A DNA stretch of 64,000 nt from Mucilaginibacter psychrotolerans (GCF_004519315.1 NZ_SOZE01000023.1:33940-97939), one strand, 5' to 3'; shown: positions 35,626-44,585, counted from the stretch's first letter. Made by a program: numbers and translations. The notes: generated by a model not told the origin, from the letters alone.

Positions 35626-36480
35626 ATGGCAAAAAGAGAAGTAGACATCGTAATCATTTCTGATGTGCATTTAGGCACCTACGGCTGCCACGCCAAAGAA
35701 TTACTCAAGTACCTTAAAAGCATCAAACCCAAGATGCTTATCCTCAACGGCGACATCATCGATATCTGGCAGTTCAGCAAATCGTACTGGCCCGAAGCGC
35801 ACATGAAAGTGGTACGCCGCATCCTCAAATTCGTTACCGAAGGCATCCCCGTTTACTACCTAACCGGCAATCACGACGAAATGCTGCGTAAGTTCACCGA
35901 TTTCGACCTCGGCACTTTCCAACTTCTTAATAAAATAGTTTTGAATATCGACGGCAAAAAAGCCTGGATATTTCATGGCGATGTGTTCGACGTTACCATG
36001 CAGCACTCCAAATGGCTGGCCAAACTAGGTGCCGTTGGGTACGATACCCTTATCCTGATCAATAGCTTTACCAACTGGCTGCTCACCGCAATGGGCCGCC
36101 AAAAAATGAGCTTCTCGCAAAAGGTGAAAGCAAAATTCAAGGATGCTGTAAAATTCATCAACGCCTTTGAACAAACTGCCGCCGATCTGGCCGTGCAGAA
36201 AGAATACAGTTATGTAATTTGCGGCCACATACACCACGCCGAGATCCGCGAGGTACAATCTACCGAAGGAACGGGCAGCGTGCTGTACCTCAACAGTGGC
36301 GATTGGGTAGAAAGCCTCACTTCATTGGAATACCATAATAAAGAATGGAAAATATTCACCTACACCCCCGAAGCCTTCCACACCGATAACGACGAAGAGG
36401 ACCTTACTGATGCCGAAGACCTGGATGCCAAGCTCGACGTAAACAAGCTATTGGAACGTTTTAGGCAGGAAGCGGAATAG
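35626..36480 (+). CDS. LpxH-like UDP-2,3-diacylglucosamine diphosphatase family phosphoesterase
   Basis: I start at the ATG at 35626 (284 residues), since the longer frame adds eight residues before the first conserved strand. It is a calcineurin-like metallophosphoesterase: VIISDVHLGTYG supplies the first metal ligands, NGDIIDIWQ the next, LTGNHDEML the GNHD/E motif, and ICGHIHHAE the last. In the LpxH group the enzyme makes lipid X for lipid A; this longer variant is common in Bacteroidota and may act on other diphosphates. The C-terminal 30 residues are acidic (DNDEEDLTDAED). Confidence 0.85.
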   Translation: MAKREVDIVIISDVHLGTYGCHAKELLKYLKSIKPKMLILNGDIIDIWQFSKSYWPEAHMKVVRRILKFVTEGIPVYYLTGNHDEMLRKFTDFDLGTFQLLNKIVLNIDGKKAWIFHGDVFDVTMQHSKWLAKLGAVGYDTLILINSFTNWLLTAMGRQKMSFSQKVKAKFKDAVKFINAFEQTAADLAVQKEYSYVICGHIHHAEIREVQSTEGTGSVLYLNSGDWVESLTSLEYHNKEWKIFTYTPEAFHTDNDEEDLTDAEDLDAKLDVNKLLERFRQEAE

Positions 36481-36560
36481 GACACAACCGGGATTAAGCA
36501 GATTTATACGATAAGAGATTTTTTAAAAAATTCCGCTAATCCGTGTTCTGGTTATGGCAA
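36480..36560 (+). repeat. Degenerate GATT-type intergenic repeat
   Basis: ACCGGGATTAAGCAGATTTA...AATCCGTGTTCTGGTT resembles the TCTGAACCGGGATTAAGCAG block at 47664. It belongs to the same non-coding family as the glnS upstream repeat. Confidence 0.5.
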
Positions 36561-36714
36561 TGCCTGTTGCCTGTCGGCAAGCAGGCCCGCGCTTTCCGCT
36601 CATACGCGCACATGGCCTTAGGCGCTTTGCCGATATCCGCTTCAATCGCTATTGCAAATTTTCCAAACCCTGATTTACCCGATTAAAGGATGAAAGAATT
36701 CTTTTTAAGAGCAG

Positions 36715-36969
36715 ATTTTGCTTTCACTCAGCAGACAAGCTTCGGACGAAAGCGGGCAGAACGTAGTGGGCTTGCGGGCAGGAAGGGCATAGCAATACTT
36801 GCAGAAGGGAGGGGAACGCGGGGCGCGCCAGCTGGGCAAGATTTTGCAGCCCGTGGTTCTGGCCGGTTTGCAGCGGAAAGGCCTTGTGCGGCAAAGAAGC
36901 CTAATTGCTGAAAGCACTTTTGTTACTTTTGGTGCATCAAAAGTAATAGCCCCTGCGGCAATGAGCAGA
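36715..36969 (-). repeat. Dispersed intergenic element A, copy 2 (inverted)
   Basis: Read on the minus strand it gives GCTCATTGCCGCAGGGGCTA, the hairpin TTACTTTTGATGCACCAAAA, GCTTTCAGCA, GGCTTCTTTGCCGCACA, then CCACTACGTTCTGCCCGC and CCGAAGCTTGTCTGCTGAGT. It matches copy 1 block by block over about 255 bp. Confidence 0.75.
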
Positions 36970-37061
36970 CGATATTGTTATTAAAGCACAAGAATCTCAA
37001 AATGACGATAATTGCCGTCCTCGCTTGCATCTACCTCCAATTCCACATAACTTTAATCGCC

Positions 37062-37799
37062 ATGATGAAAACGCTCTCCTCGTTACTTATAGTATTGCTT
37101 TTTACGTTACAAACCTTCGCCCAAATAGATACCAGCACGTACCATGATTTCAACAACTTTAACAACGAAGTGCTAAAAGGGCATGTAAAAAAGCAGGAGG
37201 CGCAGCGGGCTATCGGCAATTTCATCAAACAGGTCAACAGTAATTACAACGCTCCCCGGTCCGCTACAAACACGCAATGGGTATTCCCACTTGAGGGCTA
37301 TAACTACCGCGCGGCAGGCGGCACCAACGGCAATGGGTACAATGATAAAGGGTTTAATTATATAGATGGTAATAAACATGGCGCGCACCCGGCCCATGAT
37401 ATCTTCATCAACGATAAAAACCAGGATTGTCTGGATGACCGCACCGGCCAGCCCGTAAATGTCCTTGCCGTGCAGTCGGGCATCGTAATAGCCTGTACCA
37501 ACCAGTGGGATGCAGCAGGCGATATGCGTGGTGGCAAGTACATCTGGATATATCACCCTCCTACCACCATGGGGGACCGGGGCTTCTTTTCCTACTACGC
37601 CCATAACCGCCAAATTTTTGTGCAGCCCGGCCAATATGTTACAGAGGGCCAGAAAATTGCTGAAGTAGGTCGCACAGGACTCAACGCCTACAAAAAACGT
37701 TCACCAACGCATTTGCATTTCTCTACCTTTAGGCTGGTGGATAATCTCCCCGTGCCCTTTAATAGTTTTAGCCAATTAAAAGCCGCCATCGTCAAATGA
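37062..37799 (+). CDS. M23 family (LytM-like) peptidase
   Basis: I start at 37062 (245 residues) because the signal peptide (MMKTLSSLLIVLLFTLQTFAQ) begins there and the upstream extension runs into repeat DNA. The zinc peptidase domain has its first ligands in GAHPAHDIFIND (the HxxxD pair) and the last in PTHLHFSTF (HxH). These cleave glycine or peptide cross-links in murein. Its stop overlaps the start of the DUF4846 gene by four bases (ATGA), so the two are translationally coupled and probably act together at the cell wall. Confidence 0.9.
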   Translation: MMKTLSSLLIVLLFTLQTFAQIDTSTYHDFNNFNNEVLKGHVKKQEAQRAIGNFIKQVNSNYNAPRSATNTQWVFPLEGYNYRAAGGTNGNGYNDKGFNYIDGNKHGAHPAHDIFINDKNQDCLDDRTGQPVNVLAVQSGIVIACTNQWDAAGDMRGGKYIWIYHPPTTMGDRGFFSYYAHNRQIFVQPGQYVTEGQKIAEVGRTGLNAYKKRSPTHLHFSTFRLVDNLPVPFNSFSQLKAAIVK

Positions 37800-38551
37800 A
37801 ATACCTTATCGCCATTGTGCTACTGGCCTGCCTGGGCTTTACACCGGCAGACAACATAACCAGCCGCTTTAAAACCCCTGCCGGCTATCAGCGCGTGGCT
37901 ACCACACCCGGCAGCTTTGGTGCCTACCTGCAAAGCCTGCCGCTTTTGCCTGCCGGTACGCGCACCAAAACCTATAAAGGCAACATTGCCGCTACCGACC
38001 CTTACACCGCTGCCGTAGTAGACATGAGCATAGGCAGCCAGGACCTGCAGCAATGCGCAGATGCCGTAATGCGCTTACGCGCCGAATACCTGTTTAAGAA
38101 ACAGAATTTCCAAGCCATCAGCTTTAATTTCACCAATGGTTTTAAATGCGATTTTGGGCACTATGCCAACGGCTATCGCTATAGCAACAACCGTTGGGTA
38201 CTCAAAAGCAAAAAAGATTACAGCTATGCCAGCTTTATGCGGTATATGACGCTCGTATTCAGTTACGCCGGCACGCTATCCCTGCAAAAGGAGTTGAAGC
38301 CTGTTGCAACCGCAGGCGGCATGCAGGTGGGCGATGTTTTTATCCGCGGCGGCTCGCCGGGGCATTGTTTTATTGTGGTGGATATGGCCGAAGATGCATC
38401 GCACAAAAAAATATTCCTGTTGGCGCAAAGCTTTATGCCCGCCCAAAACATACAGGTATTGCTAAATGATAGCCCCTGGTTTTCTCTTGCGCAAACGGCA
38501 AACATACCCTACGGCGACCTGGTAGACTTGAAATACCTGAAACGGTTTTAA
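37796..38551 (+). CDS. DUF4846 domain-containing secreted protein
   Basis: A 251-residue protein with a signal peptide (KYLIAIVLLACLGFTPAD). The DUF4846 hallmarks are visible: SFGAYLQSLPLLPAGT near residue 38, then AVVDMSIGSQDLQQCADAVM and RLRAEYLFKKQNF near 80-105, FTNGFKCDF, and a last part VFIRGGSPGHCFIVVDMAED. The Cys-Ala-Asp-Ala stretch and the final GHCFIV look like a possible Cys/His site, but activity is unknown. It overlaps the M23 peptidase by four bases. Confidence 0.88.
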   Translation: MKYLIAIVLLACLGFTPADNITSRFKTPAGYQRVATTPGSFGAYLQSLPLLPAGTRTKTYKGNIAATDPYTAAVVDMSIGSQDLQQCADAVMRLRAEYLFKKQNFQAISFNFTNGFKCDFGHYANGYRYSNNRWVLKSKKDYSYASFMRYMTLVFSYAGTLSLQKELKPVATAGGMQVGDVFIRGGSPGHCFIVVDMAEDASHKKIFLLAQSFMPAQNIQVLLNDSPWFSLAQTANIPYGDLVDLKYLKRF

Positions 38552-38897
38552 AAGTCGGCGTATATGTCACATCTTACCAGCAGTGCGCTCCCGCTTTTTT
38601 TCCATCCGTGTCGTAGTTAAAAGGTGACGACAAGCACCTCTTGTAGTGAACTTAAATGTGCTTTTGTGAACTTTGTGTTTTTCCCTTTGTGGACTTTGTG
38701 GTAAAATTTTAAGCACAATGTCCGCAAAGCCTATCTTAACCAAACTTAGTTTTATCAACGTAGCATAAGCTCCCCGCAAATAATTAAAACACACTGCTGC
38801 AGTTTGGGTTAGGGTAAATACAAATTATGCTTGTTGCATATTAAACCTTAATAGCGTAAACTTATCTACATACACATAACAACTTAAAAAAGCACTC
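38552..38897. other. 346-bp intergenic region
   Basis: Contains a short CTTTGTG-type repeat (AACTTTGTGTTTTTCCCTTT, 38668-38705) of the dispersed AAAG/CTTTG class, and a purine-poor AT-rich stretch before the SIMPL gene. No gene or clear promoter is seen. Confidence 0.4.
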
Positions 38898-39587
38898 ATG
38901 AAAAAATTAATACTAGCAGCCGTTTTGGTTGCATCAACCTTTACTGCAACGTTTGCCCAAACCGTAGATATGCGCCGCAAAATAGAAGTTACCGGCGTTG
39001 CCGAGCAGGAGGTTACCCCGGATATCATTAACGTATCTATCTCCCTTAAAGAATACCTGGATGGCAAAAAGAAGATAACCATTGCCCAACTGGAGAGCCA
39101 ATTGGAAAAAGCCATTGCCGAAGCCGGCATAGCCAAGGAAGATTTCACCGTCAATAACCTATCCAGTTGGAACTATACCACCGAGAAAAAGAAGAACCCC
39201 GATTTTTTGGCGAGCAAAACTTACGGTATCAAATTCCGCGATCTGAACAAGTTCGACCAGATACTGAGCAAGGTTGATGCTAAAGGCATCCAGTACACCA
39301 ATATCGATAGTTATGATTATTCGAAGATCAACACACTGAAGAACGACCTGAAGTTGAAAGCCCTTTTGGCCGCCCGCGATAAGGCTTCTTTCCTGCTTGC
39401 CGGTATTGGCGAAAAGCTAGGTGGTGCTATCAATATCGTAGAGAATGATAACAGCAGCTTTCCTTCGCCACGTGGTGTAATGTACATGGCAAAAGCAGCC
39501 TCGGCTGACGTTGCACCCGAATCCGATATCGATTTTAAGAAGATAAAACTGAGCTTTACTATACAAGCCGTTTTCGAAATAAAATAA
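38898..39587 (+). CDS. SIMPL (DUF541) domain periplasmic protein
   Basis: A 229-residue protein with a signal peptide (KKLILAAVLVASTFTATFAQ) and a SIMPL domain: IEVTGVAEQEVTPDIINVSI opens it, followed by the helix with KKITIAQLESQLEKAIAEAG, then LKALLAARDKASFLLAGIGE and a C-terminal KLSFTIQAVFEIK strand. The SIMPL/BP26-like fold forms oligomeric rings in the envelope; no ligand is known. It is monocistronic with a near-perfect terminator. Confidence 0.9.
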   Translation: MKKLILAAVLVASTFTATFAQTVDMRRKIEVTGVAEQEVTPDIINVSISLKEYLDGKKKITIAQLESQLEKAIAEAGIAKEDFTVNNLSSWNYTTEKKKNPDFLASKTYGIKFRDLNKFDQILSKVDAKGIQYTNIDSYDYSKINTLKNDLKLKALLAARDKASFLLAGIGEKLGGAINIVENDNSSFPSPRGVMYMAKAASADVAPESDIDFKKIKLSFTIQAVFEIK

Positions 39588-39608
39588 CGTTTCAGATAAT
39601 TTTAATGC

Positions 39609-39643
39609 GCCGGACTTAATATTTAAGTCCGGCGTTTTTTTTG
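39609..39643 (+). terminator. Terminator of the SIMPL gene
   Basis: Perfect eleven-base arms GCCGGACTTAA and TTAAGTCCGGC with a three-base loop, then GTTTTTTTT. Confidence 0.92.
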
Positions 39644-39720
39644 CGCTCATTTTTGCCATTTTTTAACAGAAATGCAATCATTATTAGCGAAATAAATATC
39701 ATTCTTATACTTAAAACTGC

Positions 39721-39752
39721 TTGATAATATAAAAAGTACATTTTACCTTTAC
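39721..39752 (+). promoter_or_regulatory. Bacteroidota promoter of the receiver-like gene
   Basis: TTG (39721-39723) and TACCTTTAC (39744-39752) are separated by 20 bp, close to the TTTG-N19-TAnnTTTG consensus. The ATG is 21 bp further on. Confidence 0.6.
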
Positions 39753-39772
39753 GTACCCCAATTCATTTGAGC

Positions 39773-40183
39773 ATGATTAATTCTCGTTCTAAAAAAGTAC
39801 TTTTGGTATCGCCGAAGGCGTTTCCTGCTGAGCTAACTGCTGGTTATAAATCTGTTCGGCAGGTGGCTGCTCAAACAGCTATTTTCCCTTCGATACACGA
39901 GCTAAAACCGGATGTGATTCTGTTCGATTACGAATATTTGGGCGCTGAATTGGAAAAAGTATTGCGCCGCCTGCAATCCAACAACTTTTACCGCAACATC
40001 AAAATCTGCTGCTACAAAAACAAAGAACACACCCGTGTAGATGGCCTGCTGAAAGTATTGGGTGTAAATCATTTCTTTTATCAGGAAGACCTGGAAAAAG
40101 TAACTAAAAGCAAAGCCGCCCTCAACGCAGTAAATAGCGTACTCGATGCAAGCCTGGTAAGCTGGGTAGCCGGAGTAGCTTAA
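39773..40183 (+). CDS. Receiver-like protein without an output domain
   Basis: A 136-residue protein with the alternating beta-alpha pattern of a response-regulator receiver: KKVLLVSPKAFPAE, then DVILFDYEYLGAELEKVLRR with an Asp (FDYEY) where the phosphoacceptor would be, NIKICCYKNKEHT, and VNHFFYQEDL. The two acidic residues normally at the end of strand 1 are missing (VSPKAF), so phosphorylation is doubtful. It may be a degenerate receiver acting by protein contact. The TTG at 39767 is an alternative start but the ATG fits the leader better. Confidence 0.6.
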   Translation: MINSRSKKVLLVSPKAFPAELTAGYKSVRQVAAQTAIFPSIHELKPDVILFDYEYLGAELEKVLRRLQSNNFYRNIKICCYKNKEHTRVDGLLKVLGVNHFFYQEDLEKVTKSKAALNAVNSVLDASLVSWVAGVA

Positions 40184-40319
40184 TTAAGTCATTGGTTCAT
40201 TAGTCTATGGTTGTATAGCCCTTTAGTCTCTACAGCTATGTATATCTCACCCCGCATGTCAATTGGCTAAGCGGCTAGCACATCGCTATTAAAATCCTCG
40301 CGCCTACTTCACACCTCGC

Positions 40320-40365
40320 CCTGCTACTGCTACTGCTACTGCTACTGCCACTGCTACTGCCACTC
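40320..40365 (+). repeat. Hexanucleotide microsatellite (CTGCTA/CTGCCA)
   Basis: CTGCTA is repeated in tandem about seven times with some CTGCCA variants in the intergenic DNA before bshA. There is no palindrome, spacer or protein frame that explains it. Confidence 0.8.
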
Positions 40366-40508
40366 AAAAACTCCCATACAAACTTTTACAAAACGCTAAC
40401 ACATTTATCACAAATTGCTGTTAAACTTGCATGCTTTATAACGGCGCTGTGGCATACAGGTATTTGCTGTGGTTCGGGTTATAATTGCTTAAATCGTATC
40501 AGCAAAAA

Positions 40509-41651
40509 ATGAAGATTGGAATTGTATGTTACCCCACCTTTGGTGGTAGCGGGGTTGTAGCCACAGAGTTAGGTAAGGCCCTCGCCGATAGGGGGCATCA
40601 GGTTCATTTCGTTACCTATAATCAGCCCGCCCGGCTCGATTTCTTTTCCGAGAACCTTTTTTACCATGAGGTTTCGGTATCTAACTATCCATTATTTGAT
40701 TATCCGCCTTACGAGCTTGCCCTGGCCAGTCGCCTGGTAGATGTGGTACGCTTTGAAAAATTGGATGTACTGCACGTGCATTACGCCATCCCCCATGCTT
40801 CGGCAGCGTTTATGGCTCAGCAGATACTGCTTACTTACGGCATCAATATCCCCTTTATCACCACGCTGCACGGAACGGATATTACGTTGGTGGGGCAAGA
40901 TCGCACGTACAAGCCGGTAGTTACGTTCTCCATCAACAAATCAGACGGGGTTACGGCAGTATCCGCCCACCTTCGCGACGATACCTACAAGTATTTCAAG
41001 ATAGAAAAAGACATCAAGGTTATCCCCAACTTTATCGACCTGAACCGCTTCAGCCTGAAACCGAAGGACCACTTCAAGAAAGCTATAGCGCCCAACGGCG
41101 AAAAAGTATTGGTACATACCTCCAACTTCCGCCCGGTAAAACGCACCGAAGATGTGATAAAAATATTTGCCGAGGTGGTGAAAACCATCCCAGCTAAACT
41201 ATTAATGGTGGGCGATGGCGGCGAACGCTCGGTTTGTGAGCGCCTGGCCCGTGATTTGGGTATTGCCGAGCACGTGCGCTTCCTGGGCAAGCAGGATGCC
41301 ATAGAAGAGATCCTTTCCGTGTCCGACCTGTTCCTGATGCCGTCCGTGTCCGAAAGCTTCGGCCTCGCAGCACTGGAGGCCATGGCCTGCAAGGTGCCGG
41401 TGATCAGCAGCAACGCTGGTGGCCTGCCCGAACTAAACGTAGAGGGCGTTACAGGCTTCCTGAGAGACGTGGGCGATGTGGCCGGTATGGCCGAGCGCGC
41501 CATCTATATATTGGAAGACGACGACCGCCTGAACCAGTTCAAAGAAAACGCCCTGGCCCACGCCAAAACTTTCGAGCTAAGCAAAATACTACCCGAATAC
41601 GAAAACTACTACCAGGAAGTAATAGAAAAGAGCAAACAAGAGCAGGTATAA
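40509..41651 (+). CDS. bshA: N-acetyl-alpha-D-glucosaminyl L-malate synthase
   Basis: The start is the ATG at 40509 (380 residues); earlier codons are not needed. It is a GT4 glycosyltransferase that joins N-acetylglucosamine from UDP-GlcNAc to L-malate, the first step of bacillithiol synthesis. IGIVCYPTFGGSGVVATELG is the BshA N-terminal signature, LHVHYAIPHASAA follows, and the C-terminal GT4 motif is SESFGLAALEAMACKVPVIS. Length and identity of these blocks support BshA rather than a generic glycosyltransferase. bshB/bshC are not in the window. Confidence 0.95.
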   Translation: MKIGIVCYPTFGGSGVVATELGKALADRGHQVHFVTYNQPARLDFFSENLFYHEVSVSNYPLFDYPPYELALASRLVDVVRFEKLDVLHVHYAIPHASAAFMAQQILLTYGINIPFITTLHGTDITLVGQDRTYKPVVTFSINKSDGVTAVSAHLRDDTYKYFKIEKDIKVIPNFIDLNRFSLKPKDHFKKAIAPNGEKVLVHTSNFRPVKRTEDVIKIFAEVVKTIPAKLLMVGDGGERSVCERLARDLGIAEHVRFLGKQDAIEEILSVSDLFLMPSVSESFGLAALEAMACKVPVISSNAGGLPELNVEGVTGFLRDVGDVAGMAERAIYILEDDDRLNQFKENALAHAKTFELSKILPEYENYYQEVIEKSKQEQV

Positions 41652-41803
41652 ATGTCTGATTAAAGTATCCCGGGATTAGCGATAGCTAACCCGAGATTTA
41701 TATTGCCGGGCTTTCAGCTTCCGTCGGTTGAAAGCTGACACCAGGGAACCAAAGGTTTAAAACCGGCAGAACCGTTTGTAAATGTCTTCCGCATCGCTGT
41801 AAA

Positions 41804-42325
41804 CTATTCCTGGTCGTCCCAGTAGTAATTGTATAGCAAGCCATCCTCAAAATAAAAATACCCCATTGTACCTGTTGCCGTACGAATATCGCCGGTTAAG
41901 TCGGTTTGTTTTTTATTGATAGTAACCTCTATCCCCACGTTTATAAATGGGTGTTTGTAATCGCCCCACTGGTATAACTTGTAATTCACGCCGTTATTTA
42001 CAAAGCTAATCGTGTACGATTCAAGCGCACTGTTCTGCGCCCCGCCGTTCCGTATATAGCCGCTATACCTGAACAGTTGCCAGGAAGAACTTGCGGGCGC
42101 TGCGGGATATTGTAATTCTACCTTTGTAACGGAGCCGAAACGATAAACGAGGTAGGTATTGTCTTTTTGCCGGCATAAGGCCGCTATTTTCCCATTCTTC
42201 AGCTTAAAGCCGAATACTACAACCTCGTCGGCTTTTTTTAGCAGCCCAAAGTTTTTTATTTTTTGTGCACAGCTTAGCTGGGCAATGCCAAGCAGCATGG
42301 AGATAAAAAGGATAGTTCTTCTCAT
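41804..42325 (-). CDS. Secreted protein of unknown function
   Basis: A 173-residue protein with a Sec signal peptide (RRTILFISMLLGIAQLSCAQ; the Cys is not at a lipobox +1). The mature part is beta-rich, aromatic, with a WQLFRYSGYIRNGGAQNS block and an aspartate-ending tail (YNYYWDDQE). It starts 11 bp after the stop of the deleted ridA gene. No family is recognised. Confidence 0.62.
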   Translation of the reverse strand: MRRTILFISMLLGIAQLSCAQKIKNFGLLKKADEVVVFGFKLKNGKIAALCRQKDNTYLVYRFGSVTKVELQYPAAPASSSWQLFRYSGYIRNGGAQNSALESYTISFVNNGVNYKLYQWGDYKHPFINVGIEVTINKKQTDLTGDIRTATGTMGYFYFEDGLLYNYYWDDQE

Positions 42326-42336
42326 AAATACCGGGG

Positions 42337-42558
42337 CTATATCATCGCAATACCTTCTACCGAGAACAAAATCCCGCCAGGGAAGGGCATCAACTGCACC
42401 ACCTGCTCCTCGAAGCTATCGCTGATAAGCTTGCCGGTTGCCGGGGAAAACCCCGCCGTACCCGAAAGGAAAATAAAACCATTTGCAATTACTACCTGCG
42501 GGAATACTTTAGTGCCGCGCGGCACCAGATTGGTATTGAAGTTTTTACGGTCGGCCAT
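42337..42558 (-). pseudogene. RidA (YjgF) homologue with internal in-frame deletion
   Basis: The start at 42558 gives 73 residues. The first half is RidA-like: ADRKNFNTNLVPRGTKVFPQ, VVIANGFIFLSGTAGFSPAT and GKLISDSFEEQ. In RidA proteins FEEQ is followed by about 60 residues (ALxNLxxxLxxAG and beyond); here it jumps to VQLMPFPGGILFSVEGIAMI, which is the family's C-terminal end. The Arg that binds the imine substrate and the trimer-forming centre are lost. The frame is open, but enamine/imine deaminase activity is unlikely. I treat it as a relic. Confidence 0.72.
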
Positions 42559-42841
42559 GATGTGTGAATTGGTATTGGTGCGCAAAAATACTTAAAAGAC
42601 AATGATTTGCCCCAAGGAAATTGTTCGAAGATTTCAACTCCCCTCTCAGCGTGCAGGTGCGATGAACGGTGTAGTTGCCTCGGGGGTGTTGGCCATTATG
42701 CAACGGATGCATTTAACGCACCGTACGTATTATTTTTTTCGAACAACCCCTCTTCGCCTTAACCCATACGATAATAAATTATTACCGTAACCTTTTGGCA
42801 GGATTTATGTTATGTTGCTATATATTATATATACAGAAACA

Positions 42842-43348
42842 ATGAAAAAGATATTTCAAACATCCCTTGCTATTGTAGCCTTAAGCTTTGTGTTCGCAGC
42901 CTGTTCAACCCCGCAGAATGCCAGTAACGGCACTACAACTGTCCAAACATCTGCAACAAGCGTATCGCGCGGTAAATTCGTAGGCACCTGGACATTGACC
43001 AAGGTAGATTACGATGGGCTGGTACCCAACGCCGTTCAAAACGTGTTCGACCAGGCGGCACCTTCGGCTTTCGTAGGTAGCACCTGGAAGTTCACCAACA
43101 GCGGCAACGGTATCTATACCATGAGCGACGGCACTTCGCAAACCATCTTCTGGTCGGTTTATAACGGTGGCAGCACCGGCACGCAGTTCCAGTTTAAGAA
43201 ATTATACGAGGGCGATAAAGCCAAAAACGTACAGGAAGGTTATCGCCTCAACATCGGCACGGTAAGCGATACCGGTATGACCTTGTTATCGCCCGTAGCA
43301 GTAGGAAGCGGTACCGGGTATATCATCTATACTTTTGTAAAATCGTAA
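42842..43348 (+). CDS. Lipoprotein of unknown function (lipocalin-like strand pattern)
   Basis: Started at the ATG at 42842 (168 residues), where the lipoprotein signal begins (KKIFQTSLAIVALSFVFAAC, lipobox FAAC). A Thr/Ser-rich linker leads to FVGTWTLTKVDYDGL and further strands (STWKFTNSGNGIYTMSDG) that resemble lipocalin-like domains common in Bacteroidota. The ligand is unknown. TATGTTGC just upstream (near 42811) resembles a -7 box. A terminator follows. Confidence 0.72.
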   Translation: MKKIFQTSLAIVALSFVFAACSTPQNASNGTTTVQTSATSVSRGKFVGTWTLTKVDYDGLVPNAVQNVFDQAAPSAFVGSTWKFTNSGNGIYTMSDGTSQTIFWSVYNGGSTGTQFQFKKLYEGDKAKNVQEGYRLNIGTVSDTGMTLLSPVAVGSGTGYIIYTFVKS

Positions 43349-43370
43349 ATCTGATTTAAACACTTCCAAA

Positions 43371-43414
43371 AAAGAAATCCCTGGATGGCATAACGCCCCG
43401 GGGATTTCTTTTTA
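43371..43414. terminator. Bidirectional terminator
   Basis: AAAGAAATCCC and GGGATTTCTTT arms separate the lipoprotein from the converging lactonase gene, with T-runs on the plus side and A-runs on the minus side. Confidence 0.8.
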
Positions 43415-43454
43415 TATAGCCTTTCTCTTATCTCAGGTCTCTATTCTCTAAACC

Positions 43455-44585
43455 CTACTGCGCCGGTGCAAATTTCAAACATACCGGGTTGCCTACCTCT
43501 ACTTTGTAAACAATGCCGAGCATCTTACCGGTGTTTTTATCCAGCTTGTAAACATAAACCACATCGCTGTTTTGGTTGGCTACCAGCAGGAAATTACCTG
43601 TTGGGTCGATAACAAAGTTGCGCGGGGTTTTGCCGTTTATGGCGCGACGATCTACAAAGGTCAGTTCGCCGGTTTCCTGGTTGATGGAGAATACCGAAAT
43701 ATCATTGGCATCGCCGCGGTTACTGGCGTACAGGAACAAGCCGTTTGGCGATACGTGTATATCTGCTGCGCCGGTTGCGCCGGTGTAGCCATCTTTTAGC
43801 AGGGTAACGGTTTGTTTTGGGGTAAGCTTGCCGCTGTTATAATCAAACATGGTAACGGCGCTGCCCATCTCCTGCACCAGGTACAGGTGTTTCTTATCCA
43901 GCGAAAAATCTAAATGGCGCGGGCCGCCACCCGGGGTAACGCTTACAAAGGGCGGTTTTACACCGGAAAGTGGGCTATCCTTACCCGGCTTGTAACGGGT
44001 AATGTGCAGCTTATCGGTACCCAGATCGGTATAGAACACATATTTTTCATCGGGACTAAGCACTGCGGTGTGTACGTGTGCTTTCTCTTGCCTGTCTTTA
44101 TTGGGGCCGAAGGGGCCGCTATCGCCGATGGTTTGCACGCTGGGGGCTATAGAGCCATCTTCGTTCAGTGGAAGCACTGCGATGTTACCACCGCTGTAGT
44201 TGGCCACAAACAGGCTCTTGTTGGCCTTATCTACCGATACGTAGCAGGGCGCCCCGCCAAGTGTAAGTTGTTTATTGATGAATTTCAGCGCACCCATCTT
44301 AGGGTCGAACGAGAAGGAGCTTACCTCGCCCTTGTCGTTCTCGTTTACGGCGTACACGAATTTGCTATCTGCCGACACGGTGAGGTACGATGGGTTGCTT
44401 ACGTCGTCTATCTGGCTCAGGTAGGCCAGGCGACCGGTCTCCGCATAAAAGCGAAACACAGTTATGCCTTTGCTTTTGCCGTTGGTGTAGGCGCCTACAA
44501 GCAAATCGTAGGTTTTGGGCAGTGGCTTTTGCGCAAAGGTTACCGCAGGTATTAGCAACGCAGCTATCATGAGGAAGTTTTTCAT
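43455..44585 (-). CDS. Lactonase family (6-phosphogluconolactonase-like) beta-propeller
   Basis: A 376-residue protein with a signal peptide (KNFLMIAALLIPAVTFAQ) and a seven-bladed propeller. Conserved turns occur at PKTYDLLVGAYTNGKSKGIT, FVANYSGGNIAVLP, GGGPRHLDFSLDKKHLYLVQ and FLYASNRGDANDISVFS, as in YbhE-type 6-phosphogluconolactonases. The Sec signal means it works in the periplasm or outside, so the true substrate may be another lactone. Upstream on the minus strand TACTTTTTGC (about 44623-44632) resembles a -7 box with one extra T. Confidence 0.85.
   Translation of the reverse strand: MKNFLMIAALLIPAVTFAQKPLPKTYDLLVGAYTNGKSKGITVFRFYAETGRLAYLSQIDDVSNPSYLTVSADSKFVYAVNENDKGEVSSFSFDPKMGALKFINKQLTLGGAPCYVSVDKANKSLFVANYSGGNIAVLPLNEDGSIAPSVQTIGDSGPFGPNKDRQEKAHVHTAVLSPDEKYVFYTDLGTDKLHITRYKPGKDSPLSGVKPPFVSVTPGGGPRHLDFSLDKKHLYLVQEMGSAVTMFDYNSGKLTPKQTVTLLKDGYTGATGAADIHVSPNGLFLYASNRGDANDISVFSINQETGELTFVDRRAINGKTPRNFVIDPTGNFLLVANQNSDVVYVYKLDKNTGKMLGIVYKVEVGNPVCLKFAPAQ

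Noticed and set aside
36690..36984. Open frames of 60-73 codons
   Set aside because: They are in copy 2 of element A; the other copies do not keep the frame.
40320..40365. CRISPR-like array
   Set aside because: The period is six bases with no spacers; it is a microsatellite.
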